A stretch of DNA of 63,658 bases from Gammaproteobacteria bacterium (GTDB lineage: Bacteria > Actinomycetota > Acidimicrobiia > Spongiisociales > UBA4744), in NCBI GenBank assembly GCA_011682695.1, contig JAACED010000010.1, forward strand, positions 1 through 63,658, read 5' to 3'. This document shows positions 22,311-31,530 of this stretch, one piece after another. The notes beneath the pieces were generated by a model. It worked only from the letters and a program-made list of their open reading frames with translations, was not told the origin of the DNA and ran no database searches. Within the stretch, counting starts at the first letter, position 1; every line of letters starts with the position of its first letter. The translations under genes and the position numbers were made by a program.

Positions 22311-23650
22311 GGCAGCGCCCCCACGTCGGTGAGAGCCGCTTCGAAGCGATCGACCATCTCCATGAGCTCGTCCCGGGTCGAGTTGACTGCCGGCTTGAGC
22401 TTGATCGTGTTACCGAGATCGCCGAACACCGGGCCGGTGCGCCCAACCATCAGACTTCGTTCGAGAGAAGCATGGACGACCTCCGCAGCCTTCTCGAAGG
22501 CAGGCTCACGGGTGACCGCGTCCTCAACCAACTCGATACCGATCATGAGGCCCTGTCCCCGCACATCACCGATGAAGCCGGAGCGTTCCTGCAAGTCGCG
22601 AAGACGGTCGACGATCATCGCCCCCATCTCCTGCGAGTGCGCCGGCAGGTCTTCCTCCTCCATCACCTCGATCATGGCGATGGCCGCAGCGCACGACACG
22701 GGATGACCGGACATCGTGAAGCCGTACTCCCAGGCTGCGAGGTTGGCGTACTCGGGCGTCGCCAGCGTCGCGGACACCGGGAACCCACCGCCGACGGCCT
22801 TGCCGAGCACGATCATGTCGGGCTCAATGTCGTAGTTCTCGCTCGCAAACATCGGGCCGCATCGGCAGAACGCTCCCTGCACCTCGTCCACGATCAGCGG
22901 AACCTCTCGATCCTTGCAGATCTCTGCGACGCGCTCCATGTACCCGTCCGGCGCGGGGATCATGCCGCCGTTCGCCTGAAACGTCTCGACGATCACGCCG
23001 GCCGGCTTGTGCGTGTGCGCCCGCTCCAGCGACCAGTCGATCAACTCGGCGCACGCCAGCCCGCAGGTCTCCCGCTCGAGGTTGAGAGGACACCGATAGC
23101 AGTAGTACTGCGGCACCCTGATCTGACGTTTCAGATAGCTGTCCAACCCCTTGTTGGAGCCTTCGTACATGCCCGGATACACGTAGCTCAACGGGATCGT
23201 GCCGAAGGTCCTGCCGTGAAACGCCCCGTCGAGGCACACGAAGTCGGTGCCTTCGGTCGTCCGCATCGCCATGTGCATGGCTCCCTCGACGGCTTCACCT
23301 CCCGACAGCGCGTACAGCGTCTTCGAGAGGTCGCCCGGCGCCAGTGCCGCCAGCTTCTCGGCAAGCCGTGTCCGCGCCTCGGACTCCCACACCGGCGTCG
23401 TGTACTCCGTGTTCCCGATCTGCTCCAGCACCGCCTCCCGAATCTTCGGGTGGTTGTATCCGAGGTTGACGACCCATTCACCGGAAATGGCATCGAGGTA
23501 CTCTCTCCCGTCTGCGGCGGTGACCCACACACCCTGTGCCCTGGCGATACCGATCGGCTCGTCGCCCATGCTCTTGAGTACGTAACGCTGAGAGACCTCG
23601 CGGAGTTCTTCGTAGGATCCGTAGAACCGCAGCAGCGATTCCTCACCCAT
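22307..23650 (-). CDS. Class III PLP aminotransferase with cysteine-rich insert
   Basis: 447 residues from ATG at 23650, chosen because GGAGGTGAG lies at the right distance; a GTG three codons earlier is the alternative. PLP site: K284 (MIVLGKAVGGGFP), D255 (IVDEVQ), and the fold-type I marker DGAFHGRTFG. Between about 183 and 200 is a CxxC...CxxxC stretch (C184, C187, C196, C200), known in a subset of these enzymes and able to hold a metal. It probably moves an amino group from an omega-amino acid or amine to a keto acid. Overlaps the ThDP-enzyme gene by 8 nt. Confidence 0.93.
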   Translation of the reverse strand: MGEESLLRFYGSYEELREVSQRYVLKSMGDEPIGIARAQGVWVTAADGREYLDAISGEWVVNLGYNHPKIREAVLEQIGNTEYTTPVWESEARTRLAEKLAALAPGDLSKTLYALSGGEAVEGAMHMAMRTTEGTDFVCLDGAFHGRTFGTIPLSYVYPGMYEGSNKGLDSYLKRQIRVPQYYCYRCPLNLERETCGLACAELIDWSLERAHTHKPAGVIVETFQANGGMIPAPDGYMERVAEICKDREVPLIVDEVQGAFCRCGPMFASENYDIEPDMIVLGKAVGGGFPVSATLATPEYANLAAWEYGFTMSGHPVSCAAAIAMIEVMEEEDLPAHSQEMGAMIVDRLRDLQERSGFIGDVRGQGLMIGIELVEDAVTREPAFEKAAEVVHASLERSLMVGRTGPVFGDLGNTIKLKPAVNSTRDELMEMVDRFEAALTDVGALP

Positions 23651-25400
23651 CACTCTCACCTCCGAGGTACGCGGGCTTCGGGAGATCCCAGTGCCCGACG
23701 TTGATGTTCTCCGTGTCGGCGGGATCCCGGCTGAGACGGAAGTCGATGAGGTACGGACCCCCGCTCGATTGGGCCCGCCCGAGCGCTGCGTTCACCTGGC
23801 CCACCTCCGTGACCGTCTCGGCCTCGCACCCCATGGCCCTGGCGACGCCGGCGAAGTCGATCGGGTTCGACGACCCGTCAGCCTTGACGAAGTCCACGGC
23901 CACCGGTCGTTCCTCACCGAACATGCCTCGCTGGAAGTCACGGATCGACACCCAGCCGGCGTTGTTCAGGCAGGCAATCACGACGGGTACGCCCAGCTCG
24001 GCCGCAAGGTGCAGCTCTTGCACGGTCTGCAGCAGGTCGCCGTCACCGGCAAGAGCGATGACGGGGTGCTCGGGCTTCCCGAGCTTGGTCCCGATCGACG
24101 CCGGGAGCGTGTACCCCATCGTCGAGTAGCCACCGGGCGACAACCACGGCTCGAACACCGGGAACTCTTGAAAGGCTTGGATCTGCGGATGTCCGGCAGA
24201 TGCGATCGCGATCGTCTCGCGCGGCATGGCATCCCGGATCATGGCGAGGACCCGGCTCATCGACAGGGTGTCCTCACGCCACCGGGCCCGGACCATCTTC
24301 CACCACTCCTCGGTCCGGCCATGTACCTCGGCGACATAGTCTCTGCGGTCCAGCCGCCCGCCCGTCAGGCTCTGGACCGCATCCAGCAGGTCGGCGAGAC
24401 CGGTCTTCGCATCGCACACGATCCCGACCGCGACCGGGTAGTTCTTCCCGATCTCGTAGGGATCGATGTCCAGGTGGACGAGTTTCGTCGGCGGTATGTT
24501 GAATGACTTGCCCGGGACGTACGACGAGGCCGTCTGCTCCGCGAAGCGCGTGCCGACCGCGAGAATGACGTCCGCGGAGGCGGTGAGCGCGTTGCCGCAC
24601 GACGTACCGCACGCACCCGTGTGCTGGGCACACAACGCGTGATCCTCCGGGAGGATGCCCTTGGACATCATCGTCGTCACGACCGGTGCCTGCAGAAACT
24701 CGGCGAGCGCCCGCAGCTCTGCCGCAGCATCGGCGCGCACACACCCTCCCCCGGCAAGGATCACCGGCCGCTCCGAAGAGATGAGCAACCGGGCCGCCCG
24801 TTCGACCTCGTGGGGATCTGGCCGCGCTCTGCCGACAGGGCGCCGCTCTGCCGGCAGCAAGGCCCGGGCCTCGACGGCCTCCGACTGGACGTCCATGGGC
24901 ATCTCGACATGTACCGGACCCGGTCGACCGGTGAGCGCTTCGTTGAAGGCCCTGGCGATGATCGACGGAACCCGGTCGCCGCGATGGGCCACGAAGCTGC
25001 GCTTCACCACGGGGCGCATCAGGTTCGAGAAGTCCGCGTCGGCGTGCCGCTCGATCTCCTGCAGCACACCGGTGCCGTCCATGTAGGTCTGCGGGCCACC
25101 GGTAACCGCCACCACCGGAATCGAATCGACGAACGAGGTCGCCAAGCCGACGATGGTGTTCACCGAGCCGGGTCCGATCGAAGTGACCGTGGCAAGTGGA
25201 GCGCCGCTCGCTCGGCAGTAGGCGTCGGCAATGTGGGCAGCCGACTGCTCGTGCCTGGACTTCACCAGAGTGATGTCGCGCTGCCGGTCCTTCAGTGCGT
25301 CGAAGATGCTCATGTTCCCGTGTCCGGGGATGCCGCACACGTACGGCACTCCCTCTGCGATGAGATAATCGGCGAGAATCTCGCCGCCCGTCTTCGGCAT
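23643..25400 (-). CDS. Thiamine-diphosphate-dependent enzyme (acetolactate-synthase/decarboxylase family)
   Basis: 585 residues with three domains: N-terminal PYR domain carrying the catalytic Glu in KSRHEQSAAHIADAY, a middle FAD/DHAP-like domain (about 190-330), and the C-terminal PP domain with the ThDP motif running from GDGDLLQTV to ACLNNAGW. Members cleave or condense 2-keto acids or acyloins (acetolactate synthase, IolD, sulfoacetaldehyde acetyltransferase, oxalyl-CoA decarboxylase). None of those subgroup signatures is clear, so only the family is called. The start has AAGGAGGACACC upstream. Placed before an aminotransferase, it could decarboxylate or cleave a keto acid to an aldehyde for the linked dehydrogenases. 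Confidence 0.9.
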   Translation of the reverse strand: MPKTGGEILADYLIAEGVPYVCGIPGHGNMSIFDALKDRQRDITLVKSRHEQSAAHIADAYCRASGAPLATVTSIGPGSVNTIVGLATSFVDSIPVVAVTGGPQTYMDGTGVLQEIERHADADFSNLMRPVVKRSFVAHRGDRVPSIIARAFNEALTGRPGPVHVEMPMDVQSEAVEARALLPAERRPVGRARPDPHEVERAARLLISSERPVILAGGGCVRADAAAELRALAEFLQAPVVTTMMSKGILPEDHALCAQHTGACGTSCGNALTASADVILAVGTRFAEQTASSYVPGKSFNIPPTKLVHLDIDPYEIGKNYPVAVGIVCDAKTGLADLLDAVQSLTGGRLDRRDYVAEVHGRTEEWWKMVRARWREDTLSMSRVLAMIRDAMPRETIAIASAGHPQIQAFQEFPVFEPWLSPGGYSTMGYTLPASIGTKLGKPEHPVIALAGDGDLLQTVQELHLAAELGVPVVIACLNNAGWVSIRDFQRGMFGEERPVAVDFVKADGSSNPIDFAGVARAMGCEAETVTEVGQVNAALGRAQSSGGPYLIDFRLSRDPADTENINVGHWDLPKPAYLGGESDG

Positions 25401-25459
25401 TTTGGTGTCCTCCTTCAGATGGCGTTCACATCACCGTCGATGGCCTGCCTTGCGCGTTG

Positions 25460-26353
25460 TCACCTCCCCGCAGCCGCCGCAACCCGGCCCGCAAACGTCG
25501 CGGCAGAGCCGGGATCCAACTCCCAATCGATCACGATCTCCGTACGGACGCCGGCGAGAAGATTGGCATCGATCGCAATCGCCCCCGGGTGAACGAGGAC
25601 ATCGATGCCCTCGAACGGCGCATCGCTCTCTGGGTCCGGTGTGAGGATCGTCCCTGCGTAGTACTGACTCACCAGAGCCCTTACCCGCTCCACTCCACGC
25701 GGAGTCGGAGCAGCCACCGCTGCGACGGCCGACGCCGGGATCGTGGCCAACTGACGCAGCACCGACCGTGACGGAATGAAGTTCAGGTCGACGACCCGGT
25801 TGAGGTCGTACGACAACTCGGCGAGATCGGCCAGATGGAATACAGGAGTCGCCACGACATCGATCTCGTCCTCCCATCCAGGCTTCAAGTCATCGAAGAG
25901 CATCGGCCTCAGGGCGACACCCGTAGTGTTCTCGACGAGCGGAGTCATGTGGTCGAGGTCGTATCGGTTGCACTCGACGAAAGCCACTGCGCCAACACCC
26001 CTCCCACCCACCGCGAGCGCCGACTCGAACAGCTCCTGGATGCGTGCCGGGCCGAGGCCCGCGCGCCGAGCGGTGAGGACTGCGTCGCGCACAACGCGCT
26101 CCACTTCGTCATGGCCGAGTTCGGGGGCTGCACCGGCGTTCACCAGGAAGGCCCCGCGTCGCGGTTCGGTCCGCACCAGGCCGTGGCGCGACAGGCGCCG
26201 GATGGCGCGATTCACCGTACTCGGATTCGATCCGAACTCTTCGGCGAGCACCCGGCACGACGGCAGCTTGGCGCCGACCTCGATCGTCCCTGCACCGATT
26301 CGTTCCAGTAGGGCGACATAGACCTCGTCGACACCCGCCACTCGAATGTTCAT
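25460..26353 (-). CDS. GntR-family transcriptional regulator (YtrA-like head, extra sensor domain)
   Basis: 297 residues. The winged helix of GntR type spans about 8-75 (KLPSCRVLAEEFGSNPSTVN and the wing GLVRTEPRRGAFLVN). A helical linker, VERVVRDAVLTARRAGLGPA, resembles the YtrA-type dimerisation element. Then comes an approximately 180-residue alpha/beta domain (from VGAVAFVECNRYDLDHM) that looks like a ligand sensor. It probably reports on the substrate of the surrounding enzymes. Being inside the run (4-nt overlap with the methyltransferase, 59 nt before the ThDP gene), it may autoregulate. It is the only dedicated DNA-binding regulator recognised in the window, hence a candidate for the palindromes at 36372 and 48095. 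Confidence 0.9.
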   Translation of the reverse strand: MNIRVAGVDEVYVALLERIGAGTIEVGAKLPSCRVLAEEFGSNPSTVNRAIRRLSRHGLVRTEPRRGAFLVNAGAAPELGHDEVERVVRDAVLTARRAGLGPARIQELFESALAVGGRGVGAVAFVECNRYDLDHMTPLVENTTGVALRPMLFDDLKPGWEDEIDVVATPVFHLADLAELSYDLNRVVDLNFIPSRSVLRQLATIPASAVAAVAAPTPRGVERVRALVSQYYAGTILTPDPESDAPFEGIDVLVHPGAIAIDANLLAGVRTEIVIDWELDPGSAATFAGRVAAAAGR

Positions 26354-27336
26354 GCCACCCTCCCCATCAATAGCGTGACGGGCTCGGGAAGATCCACGAC
26401 GCGAACCCCCTGCAAACCCGCCAACTCGAGCATGGACCGCAGCGTCGCAAGCGGATATGCGGCGCCACCGGTCTCGATACGCATCATCACATCAAACAAG
26501 GGACCGAATGCACCGGGTCCTGCATCACCCGCGAAGTCGTTCACGACGACGGTGCCCCCCGAACGTACCGCCGAGCACACCCTGCGGAGCAGATCGACCC
26601 CTTCGGCCTCGGACAGATCGTGAACCATGTGTGAGACCAGGGCAGCGTCGACGCTGTCGGCATCGACTCCACATGATGGGGCCGTCATCACGTCGACTCC
26701 AATCAGCTCGATGGATGCGTTCGGGAACATGTCGAGACGACGTTCCAGCGCTTCGGTCACCGGCGGCAGGTCCACCAGCACGACGGTTGAGCCCGCCTCG
26801 GCAAGGCGCAGCGCGTAGTAACCGAAGCCGCCGCCGACGTCGAGGACCCGTCGGCCGGGCGCGAGCTCAGGAAGCTCCCACGGTCTGGGACCCGTGTGCT
26901 CGGCGAGAACATTCAGCGCCTCGAGGAACATATGGGCGGTCGCCGGATCGGAGGCGAGGCGGTTCCGCCACGGTTCGAGCACCGGCCGGCCCGTTCGCAC
27001 CACGTCGTCGAGTGACAGCCAGGCCCTGGCAAAGTACTCCTCCTTCTCGATCACCAGAGCGAGATCCCGACCACCTGCAAGGTGGGCGGTGACGAAGGGG
27101 GTAGCGGCGAAGCGGTTCCCGTCCTCAACGACGAGACCGATCCCGGCGAGGGACCGCAGCAACGCCCCCAGGGCTGCAGGGTCTGCTCCAATCGCCGCTC
27201 CCAGGTCGGCAACGTCACGCGGCTCGGCGGTCAGATTGTCGAACACGCCGAGGCGCCGTGCCGCCATGACCACCATTGCGGGCTGGTATCCCGCAAGTAG
27301 GTCGAGGAACCCGAAGACATCGGTAGTCTCGCTCAC
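26350..27336 (-). CDS. SAM-dependent methyltransferase (acetylserotonin O-methyltransferase-like)
   Basis: 328 residues from GTG at 27336 (GTGA overlap with the oxidoreductase stop); the frame is open further upstream but there overlaps that gene. N-terminal winged-helix dimerisation domain (FLDLLAGYQPAMVVMAARRL, then ADPAALGALLRSLAGIGLV), a feature of class I small-molecule O-methyltransferases, followed by the SAM site VLDVGGGFGYYALRLA and VLVDLPPV. The catalytic-base region reads VSHMVHDLSE. It would methylate a hydroxyl or carboxyl on a small, probably aromatic molecule. Such enzymes are unusual inside a degradative operon, so this cluster may also modify its substrate. Confidence 0.9.
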   Translation of the reverse strand: MSETTDVFGFLDLLAGYQPAMVVMAARRLGVFDNLTAEPRDVADLGAAIGADPAALGALLRSLAGIGLVVEDGNRFAATPFVTAHLAGGRDLALVIEKEEYFARAWLSLDDVVRTGRPVLEPWRNRLASDPATAHMFLEALNVLAEHTGPRPWELPELAPGRRVLDVGGGFGYYALRLAEAGSTVVLVDLPPVTEALERRLDMFPNASIELIGVDVMTAPSCGVDADSVDAALVSHMVHDLSEAEGVDLLRRVCSAVRSGGTVVVNDFAGDAGPGAFGPLFDVMMRIETGGAAYPLATLRSMLELAGLQGVRVVDLPEPVTLLMGRVA

Positions 27337-28919
27337 GCCCTTCTCCTCATTGATCGATATAGGCCGAACGCGTTCCAGAGTCCCTTGATCTCGCGCCGCC
27401 ACCTGCCCATGCGATGTGGACGCGATCCCAAATCGGCAAGCAGGGCCTGTGCTGCGTTGCGGCCTGGCAGCCCCGACACGCCCCCGCCAGGAAAGGTCCC
27501 GGCCCCGGTCAAGTAGAGCCATGGTAGCTCCGTCCGGTACCCGCGAGCCCCCGGTGGACGCCAGCCGAACAACTGGTCGAGCGTGAGATCCAGATGGTTC
27601 GGGTTGCCTCCCGGCGCACCGATACGTCGCTCCCAGCCGGCCGGGCCGAGGACTCTCCGGTCGACCGTAATGGGCCGGAGATCGATGCCGCTGATCCGTG
27701 CGAACCCCTCGAGGACGTCGTCCGCGGCCTGCTCCTCGGCCGCAGCATCCCAGGAACGATCGCGCAACCGAGCCGGAACGAAGGCCGAGAGCCACACTGT
27801 TCCCCCTCCATCGGGTGCCGCGGTCGGGTCGAGCACCGACGGAGCGGCCCACATCATCGCTGGACTGGCGGGCATGCGACCGGCGACGATATCCCCAAAG
27901 GAGGTGCGCAGCGAGTCGGGCCGCTCCTGAAGCAGCCACAAGGCGGCGTCTGCATCCCCGCCAACGACCGTCGCCGGGGTCGACAACGCGAGATCTATCT
28001 TGAGCTCACCGATATTGAGGGCGCCCGACTGCACGGCTTTGGCGGCCAACCGTATGGCGGGAGGCGGCTCGGCCAGCAGGTGTGCCGTGCGACGGATGTC
28101 GAGCGACGACATCACACGACGGGCCGCCACGGACTCCCCGCCCTCGAGCTGTATCACGGCGCCCTCCACGGCGGGATTGATGCGGAGCACTCTCGCATTG
28201 GTCCGCAGGGTGCCGCCCGACGCTTCGAGCGATGAGACGACAGCGTCGATGAAGGCACCCGCCCCTCCCCTCGGGCGATGACTCCTGCTGCCGTGGGAGC
28301 CGGGCAACATCAGGGCGAACAGCCCGGTTCCAGGGAGCCACGGCGGCAGCTGGCCGTGCGCCCCGTACATCGCGATGGCACTGGCGAGGCGCTGGTCGTG
28401 GATGCGTCGCCCGATGACCGACTCGGCCGACGAAACGAGCAACCGGGCGAGATCGACGCCGATCGAGAGCGACTCTGCGAGCCTGATGACCTCGCCGAAG
28501 CTGGGCACGCCGGGGAGAGCATCGAACGCGTCGGTGGCCCGACCTGCCAGATCGGCGAACGACCGGTAGGCCTCGCGGTCGGACTGCCCGATCCCGGCCC
28601 ACCCGTCGATGGTTGCCTCGAGGTCGGAATGGAACAGCAGGCGGGCACCATCGCCGAACCCGGCGCCGACAAGGATCTCACGATCGAGCAGGTGCAGCCC
28701 GTGGTCGGTGAGACGGAGGTCGGCGACGACGTCGTCGATCATCGTCAGGTCCACGGCCCCTCGCTCGAGTCGGTACCCGCTGTCGAGCGTTTCCGTCCAG
28801 ATACACCCACCGGCGCCGTCGTTGGCCTCGAGAACCTCTACGTCGAGTCCGCCGGCCGCCAGGTAGGCGGCACATACGAGGCCGTTGTGGCCTCCACCGA
28901 CGATGGCTACATCTCGCAC
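27333..28919 (-). CDS. FAD-dependent oxidoreductase, phytoene-desaturase-like (CrtI/NDP family)
   Basis: 528 residues from GTG at 28919, which starts the Rossmann strand VRDVAIVGGGHNGLV directly and has GGCGGAGGGG upstream; it overlaps the amidohydrolase stop by 13 nt. FAD motif GGGHNG, then LEANDGAGGC, and the C-terminal FAD contact GAGTFPGGGVSGLPGRNAA, all typical of CrtI-type and PYROXD2-type oxidoreductases. The reaction is probably an FAD-linked desaturation or isomerisation of a hydrophobic or aromatic ring. There is no carotenoid synthase nearby, so carotenoid synthesis is unlikely. Confidence 0.9.
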   Translation of the reverse strand: MRDVAIVGGGHNGLVCAAYLAAGGLDVEVLEANDGAGGCIWTETLDSGYRLERGAVDLTMIDDVVADLRLTDHGLHLLDREILVGAGFGDGARLLFHSDLEATIDGWAGIGQSDREAYRSFADLAGRATDAFDALPGVPSFGEVIRLAESLSIGVDLARLLVSSAESVIGRRIHDQRLASAIAMYGAHGQLPPWLPGTGLFALMLPGSHGSRSHRPRGGAGAFIDAVVSSLEASGGTLRTNARVLRINPAVEGAVIQLEGGESVAARRVMSSLDIRRTAHLLAEPPPAIRLAAKAVQSGALNIGELKIDLALSTPATVVGGDADAALWLLQERPDSLRTSFGDIVAGRMPASPAMMWAAPSVLDPTAAPDGGGTVWLSAFVPARLRDRSWDAAAEEQAADDVLEGFARISGIDLRPITVDRRVLGPAGWERRIGAPGGNPNHLDLTLDQLFGWRPPGARGYRTELPWLYLTGAGTFPGGGVSGLPGRNAAQALLADLGSRPHRMGRWRREIKGLWNAFGLYRSMRRRA

Positions 28920-30295
28920 AACCTGGACATCCCCTCCGCCACGAGCCCAGACTCCCTCACCAGGGTCTCGGCGAGGGGACGGCATCGAGCGATCTGCTCC
29001 GCTTCATCGACGGTCGTCGGCACTCCTGCTGCGAGGAGCCGTCTCCCGTCCACCCATACGTCGGATACGGAGCGCGGGCTGATGCAGTAGGCGATCTGCT
29101 GGTACGGATCGTGGATGTTGGCCAGCTCCGCCGTCCCGCCAAGAAGCACGACGTCGGCCCGCTTGCCTGGTTCCAGACTGCCGATGCGGTCGGCGACGCC
29201 AAGCGCCTCGGCTCCACCGATCGTCGCCATTCGCAGCACTTCAGACGCTGTCAGCGACGCAGGGTCGAGCCGATGGACCTTCTGGAGCAGCGCCGCCATC
29301 TTCATGACCTCGAGCATGTTCTGGGAGTCGTTCGATGCCGCGCCGTCGGTGCCGAGCCCGAGTCGCAGGCCTGCAGCCCGAAGCCTGGGCACGCAGCTCA
29401 CTCCCGATCCGAGGATCATGTTGGCGATCGGGTTGTGAGCGCCTGCGGTGCGGTGGGCGACGAGCAGCTCGACATCGCCCTCGGAGAGCCAGATGAGGTG
29501 GGCGGCAATGACCTCGAGATCGAGCAGACCGATGGCCGCCGCCTGCTCGACACTGTTCCTGCCCCAACGCGACCGCGCCTCGACGACCTCCTCGCGGACC
29601 TCGGCGAGATGAGTATGTACCGGCCAGCTCCGCTCGGACGCCGTGCCGATGGCGGCCTCGAGCAGCATGTCGGTCGATCCCAGCATCGTCCCGACACCCA
29701 TCCGGAATTCGAGCAGCTCGGCCCCTGCAGTCGCTTCTTCGAGCGCCAGGTGCTCTTCCATGGCCTCTTCCACCGTGAACCGGCGACCCCCAAAGACCTC
29801 GAAGGCGTCCTCCGCGCCGAAGGCAACCATGCCGCGAAGCCCCACCTCCGTCAGGCCCTCCACGACCCCGAGGCTGGCGAACGAGCCCGCGTGGTAGTGG
29901 TGAAACATGTCGTTGACGCAGGTGACCCCGGAGTGGAGCAACTCGGCCGCCTTCAGGAGACTGCCCTCCCTGGCCATCTCCCGGGTGAGTACCGTCCCCG
30001 CCGGAGTGACCACCCGGGTCCCCCACTCGAACAGCGTCAGGTCCGATCCCATCCCCGGGATCAGTGCCTCGGAGAGATGCGTGTGAGCGTTCACGAGGCC
30101 CGGGATGACGACCCCGGTGCCATCGCCGACAACCGTGATGGCGGGATGCGCCCTTCGCAGGTCTGCATAGGAGCCGACGGCTGCGATCGTGCCGTCGGCG
30201 ATCAACACGGCGCCGTCGCGGACCTCCCCAACGGTGGCGGAGGTGAGCACCCAGGCCCCGCGGACGAGCACTTCCTCGCGGGTAGGCAGGCTCAT
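28907..30295 (-). CDS. Amidohydrolase, cytosine/S-adenosylhomocysteine/8-oxoguanine deaminase-like
   Basis: 462 residues. Amidohydrolase-superfamily metal site: H71/H73 (VNAHTHLSEA), H227 (PVHTHLAEVREE), the AAHLIW histidine near 266, and D317 (LGLGTDGAASND). These match the subtype III deaminases (SsnA/AtzB/TrzN, MtaD, guanine and 8-oxoguanine deaminases) that remove an amino group or leaving group from an N-heteroaromatic ring using one metal. It overlaps the upstream aminotransferase by 4 nt. A second member of the same subfamily is encoded at 36618-37955 in the other operon. Confidence 0.93.
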   Translation of the reverse strand: MSLPTREEVLVRGAWVLTSATVGEVRDGAVLIADGTIAAVGSYADLRRAHPAITVVGDGTGVVIPGLVNAHTHLSEALIPGMGSDLTLFEWGTRVVTPAGTVLTREMAREGSLLKAAELLHSGVTCVNDMFHHYHAGSFASLGVVEGLTEVGLRGMVAFGAEDAFEVFGGRRFTVEEAMEEHLALEEATAGAELLEFRMGVGTMLGSTDMLLEAAIGTASERSWPVHTHLAEVREEVVEARSRWGRNSVEQAAAIGLLDLEVIAAHLIWLSEGDVELLVAHRTAGAHNPIANMILGSGVSCVPRLRAAGLRLGLGTDGAASNDSQNMLEVMKMAALLQKVHRLDPASLTASEVLRMATIGGAEALGVADRIGSLEPGKRADVVLLGGTAELANIHDPYQQIAYCISPRSVSDVWVDGRRLLAAGVPTTVDEAEQIARCRPLAETLVRESGLVAEGMSRLCEM

Positions 30296-31530
30296 GTGAC
30301 ACCCTCGAGTTCGGTGAGTGACTCGTCGAGGGCATCGAGCAGCTCATCCAGCTCATCGGTTGTGACAATGAGCGGTGGGGCCACACGGATCGTTCCATCT
30401 GCATTGAGCATGGAGCCCACGATCACCCCGCGCCGCTCCATCGCCTGGACAACCGGCATCGCCAGGTCGTCGGGAGCGACGTCGAACGCCCACCACAGGC
30501 CGAGTCCGCGCGCCGCCACCAGGGTCTCATGGCGATCCATCAGCCGGGCAAAACCTGCACTGAGGTACTCACCCATCTCGACAGCCCGCTCGACCAGGCC
30601 GTCGCGTTCGATGATATCGAAGGCGGCGGTCGCCGCCGCACACGACACCGGGTTGCCGCCGAACGTGGTCAGGTGTGACAAGGGCGGGTCGAGGAACGTG
30701 GCAAAGATCTCGGCGGTGGAGATGAAGGCGCCCAGCGGCAGCCCTCCGCCCACGGCCTTGGCGACGGTGATCACGTCGGGGGTGACCCCCCACTCCTGGC
30801 AGGTGTACCAGTGACCGGACCTGCCCATGGCCCCCTGGACATCATCGGCAATGAGCAGCGCCCCGCGCTCGGTGCACACCTCCCTGAGACCGGGGAGGAA
30901 ATCGTCCGACGGGATTCGAACACCGGCCTCGCCCTGTACGGGCTCCACGATCACGCCTGCGGTGTCGTCCCCGATGGCTGCCGCCGCTGCGTCGAGATCG
31001 CCGAACGGCACGAAGGTGACCTTTTCGAGGAGCGGCTGGAAGGGCGCCCGGTAGCGCTCGCGCCAACTCACCGACAACGACCCGTAGGTGCGGCCGTGAA
31101 AGGACCCCTCGAAGGCCACGTACCCGGGACGACCCGTGTACTTGCGCGCCAGTTTGAGAGCGCCCTCGTTGGCCTCGGTGCCGGTGCTTGTGAGGAATGC
31201 GATGTCGAGTTCTCCAGGGGCGACCCTGGTGAGGCGCTCGGCGATATCGACCTGGGGCGGCAGCACGAAGCGTCCGAAGACGTTGACGTGTGCGAACCGC
31301 CGCATCTGGTGCTCGACGGCGGCGACGACCTCCGGGTGGGAGTGACCGACGTTGGACACGGCGATGCCCGAGATCATGTCGAGGTAGGAGACTCCGTCGG
31401 CGGCGGTGATTCGGCACCCGGAAGCGCTCGTGATGACCATCTCCTTACGTCCGGGAACCGTCTGGGACAAGTGGGCAAGGAAGCCGTCCTTGTATCGTTC
31501 GGCGACTTCCGCCGGCATGGGGTTGGTCAT
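30292..31530 (-). CDS. Class III PLP aminotransferase
   Basis: 412 residues. PLP lysine K258 (VITVAKAVGGGLPLGAF), D229, SFHGRTYGSLS and TGTEANEGALKLAR all fit the ornithine/acetylornithine/4-aminobutyrate/beta-alanine aminotransferase group. The usual DEVQTGMGRTG reads ADDVQGAMGRSG, with Asp (D230) in place of the conserved Glu, so substrate handling may differ. It overlaps the permease stop by 4 nt (ATGA). It would form a semialdehyde from an omega-amino acid, which the linked aldehyde dehydrogenases could oxidise. Confidence 0.93.
   Translation of the reverse strand: MTNPMPAEVAERYKDGFLAHLSQTVPGRKEMVITSASGCRITAADGVSYLDMISGIAVSNVGHSHPEVVAAVEHQMRRFAHVNVFGRFVLPPQVDIAERLTRVAPGELDIAFLTSTGTEANEGALKLARKYTGRPGYVAFEGSFHGRTYGSLSVSWRERYRAPFQPLLEKVTFVPFGDLDAAAAAIGDDTAGVIVEPVQGEAGVRIPSDDFLPGLREVCTERGALLIADDVQGAMGRSGHWYTCQEWGVTPDVITVAKAVGGGLPLGAFISTAEIFATFLDPPLSHLTTFGGNPVSCAAATAAFDIIERDGLVERAVEMGEYLSAGFARLMDRHETLVAARGLGLWWAFDVAPDDLAMPVVQAMERRGVIVGSMLNADGTIRVAPPLIVTTDELDELLDALDESLTELEGVT

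Noticed and set aside
23643-25400. Sulfoacetaldehyde acetyltransferase in a taurine pathway (given the TauABC-like importer and aminotransferases)
   Set aside because: The ThDP enzyme lacks the N-terminal features I associate with that enzyme, and no sulfite exporter or phosphotransacetylase gene is near.
27333-28919. Carotenoid biosynthesis (phytoene desaturase)
   Set aside because: No phytoene synthase or cyclase nearby; the CrtI-like fold is shared by many other oxidoreductases.
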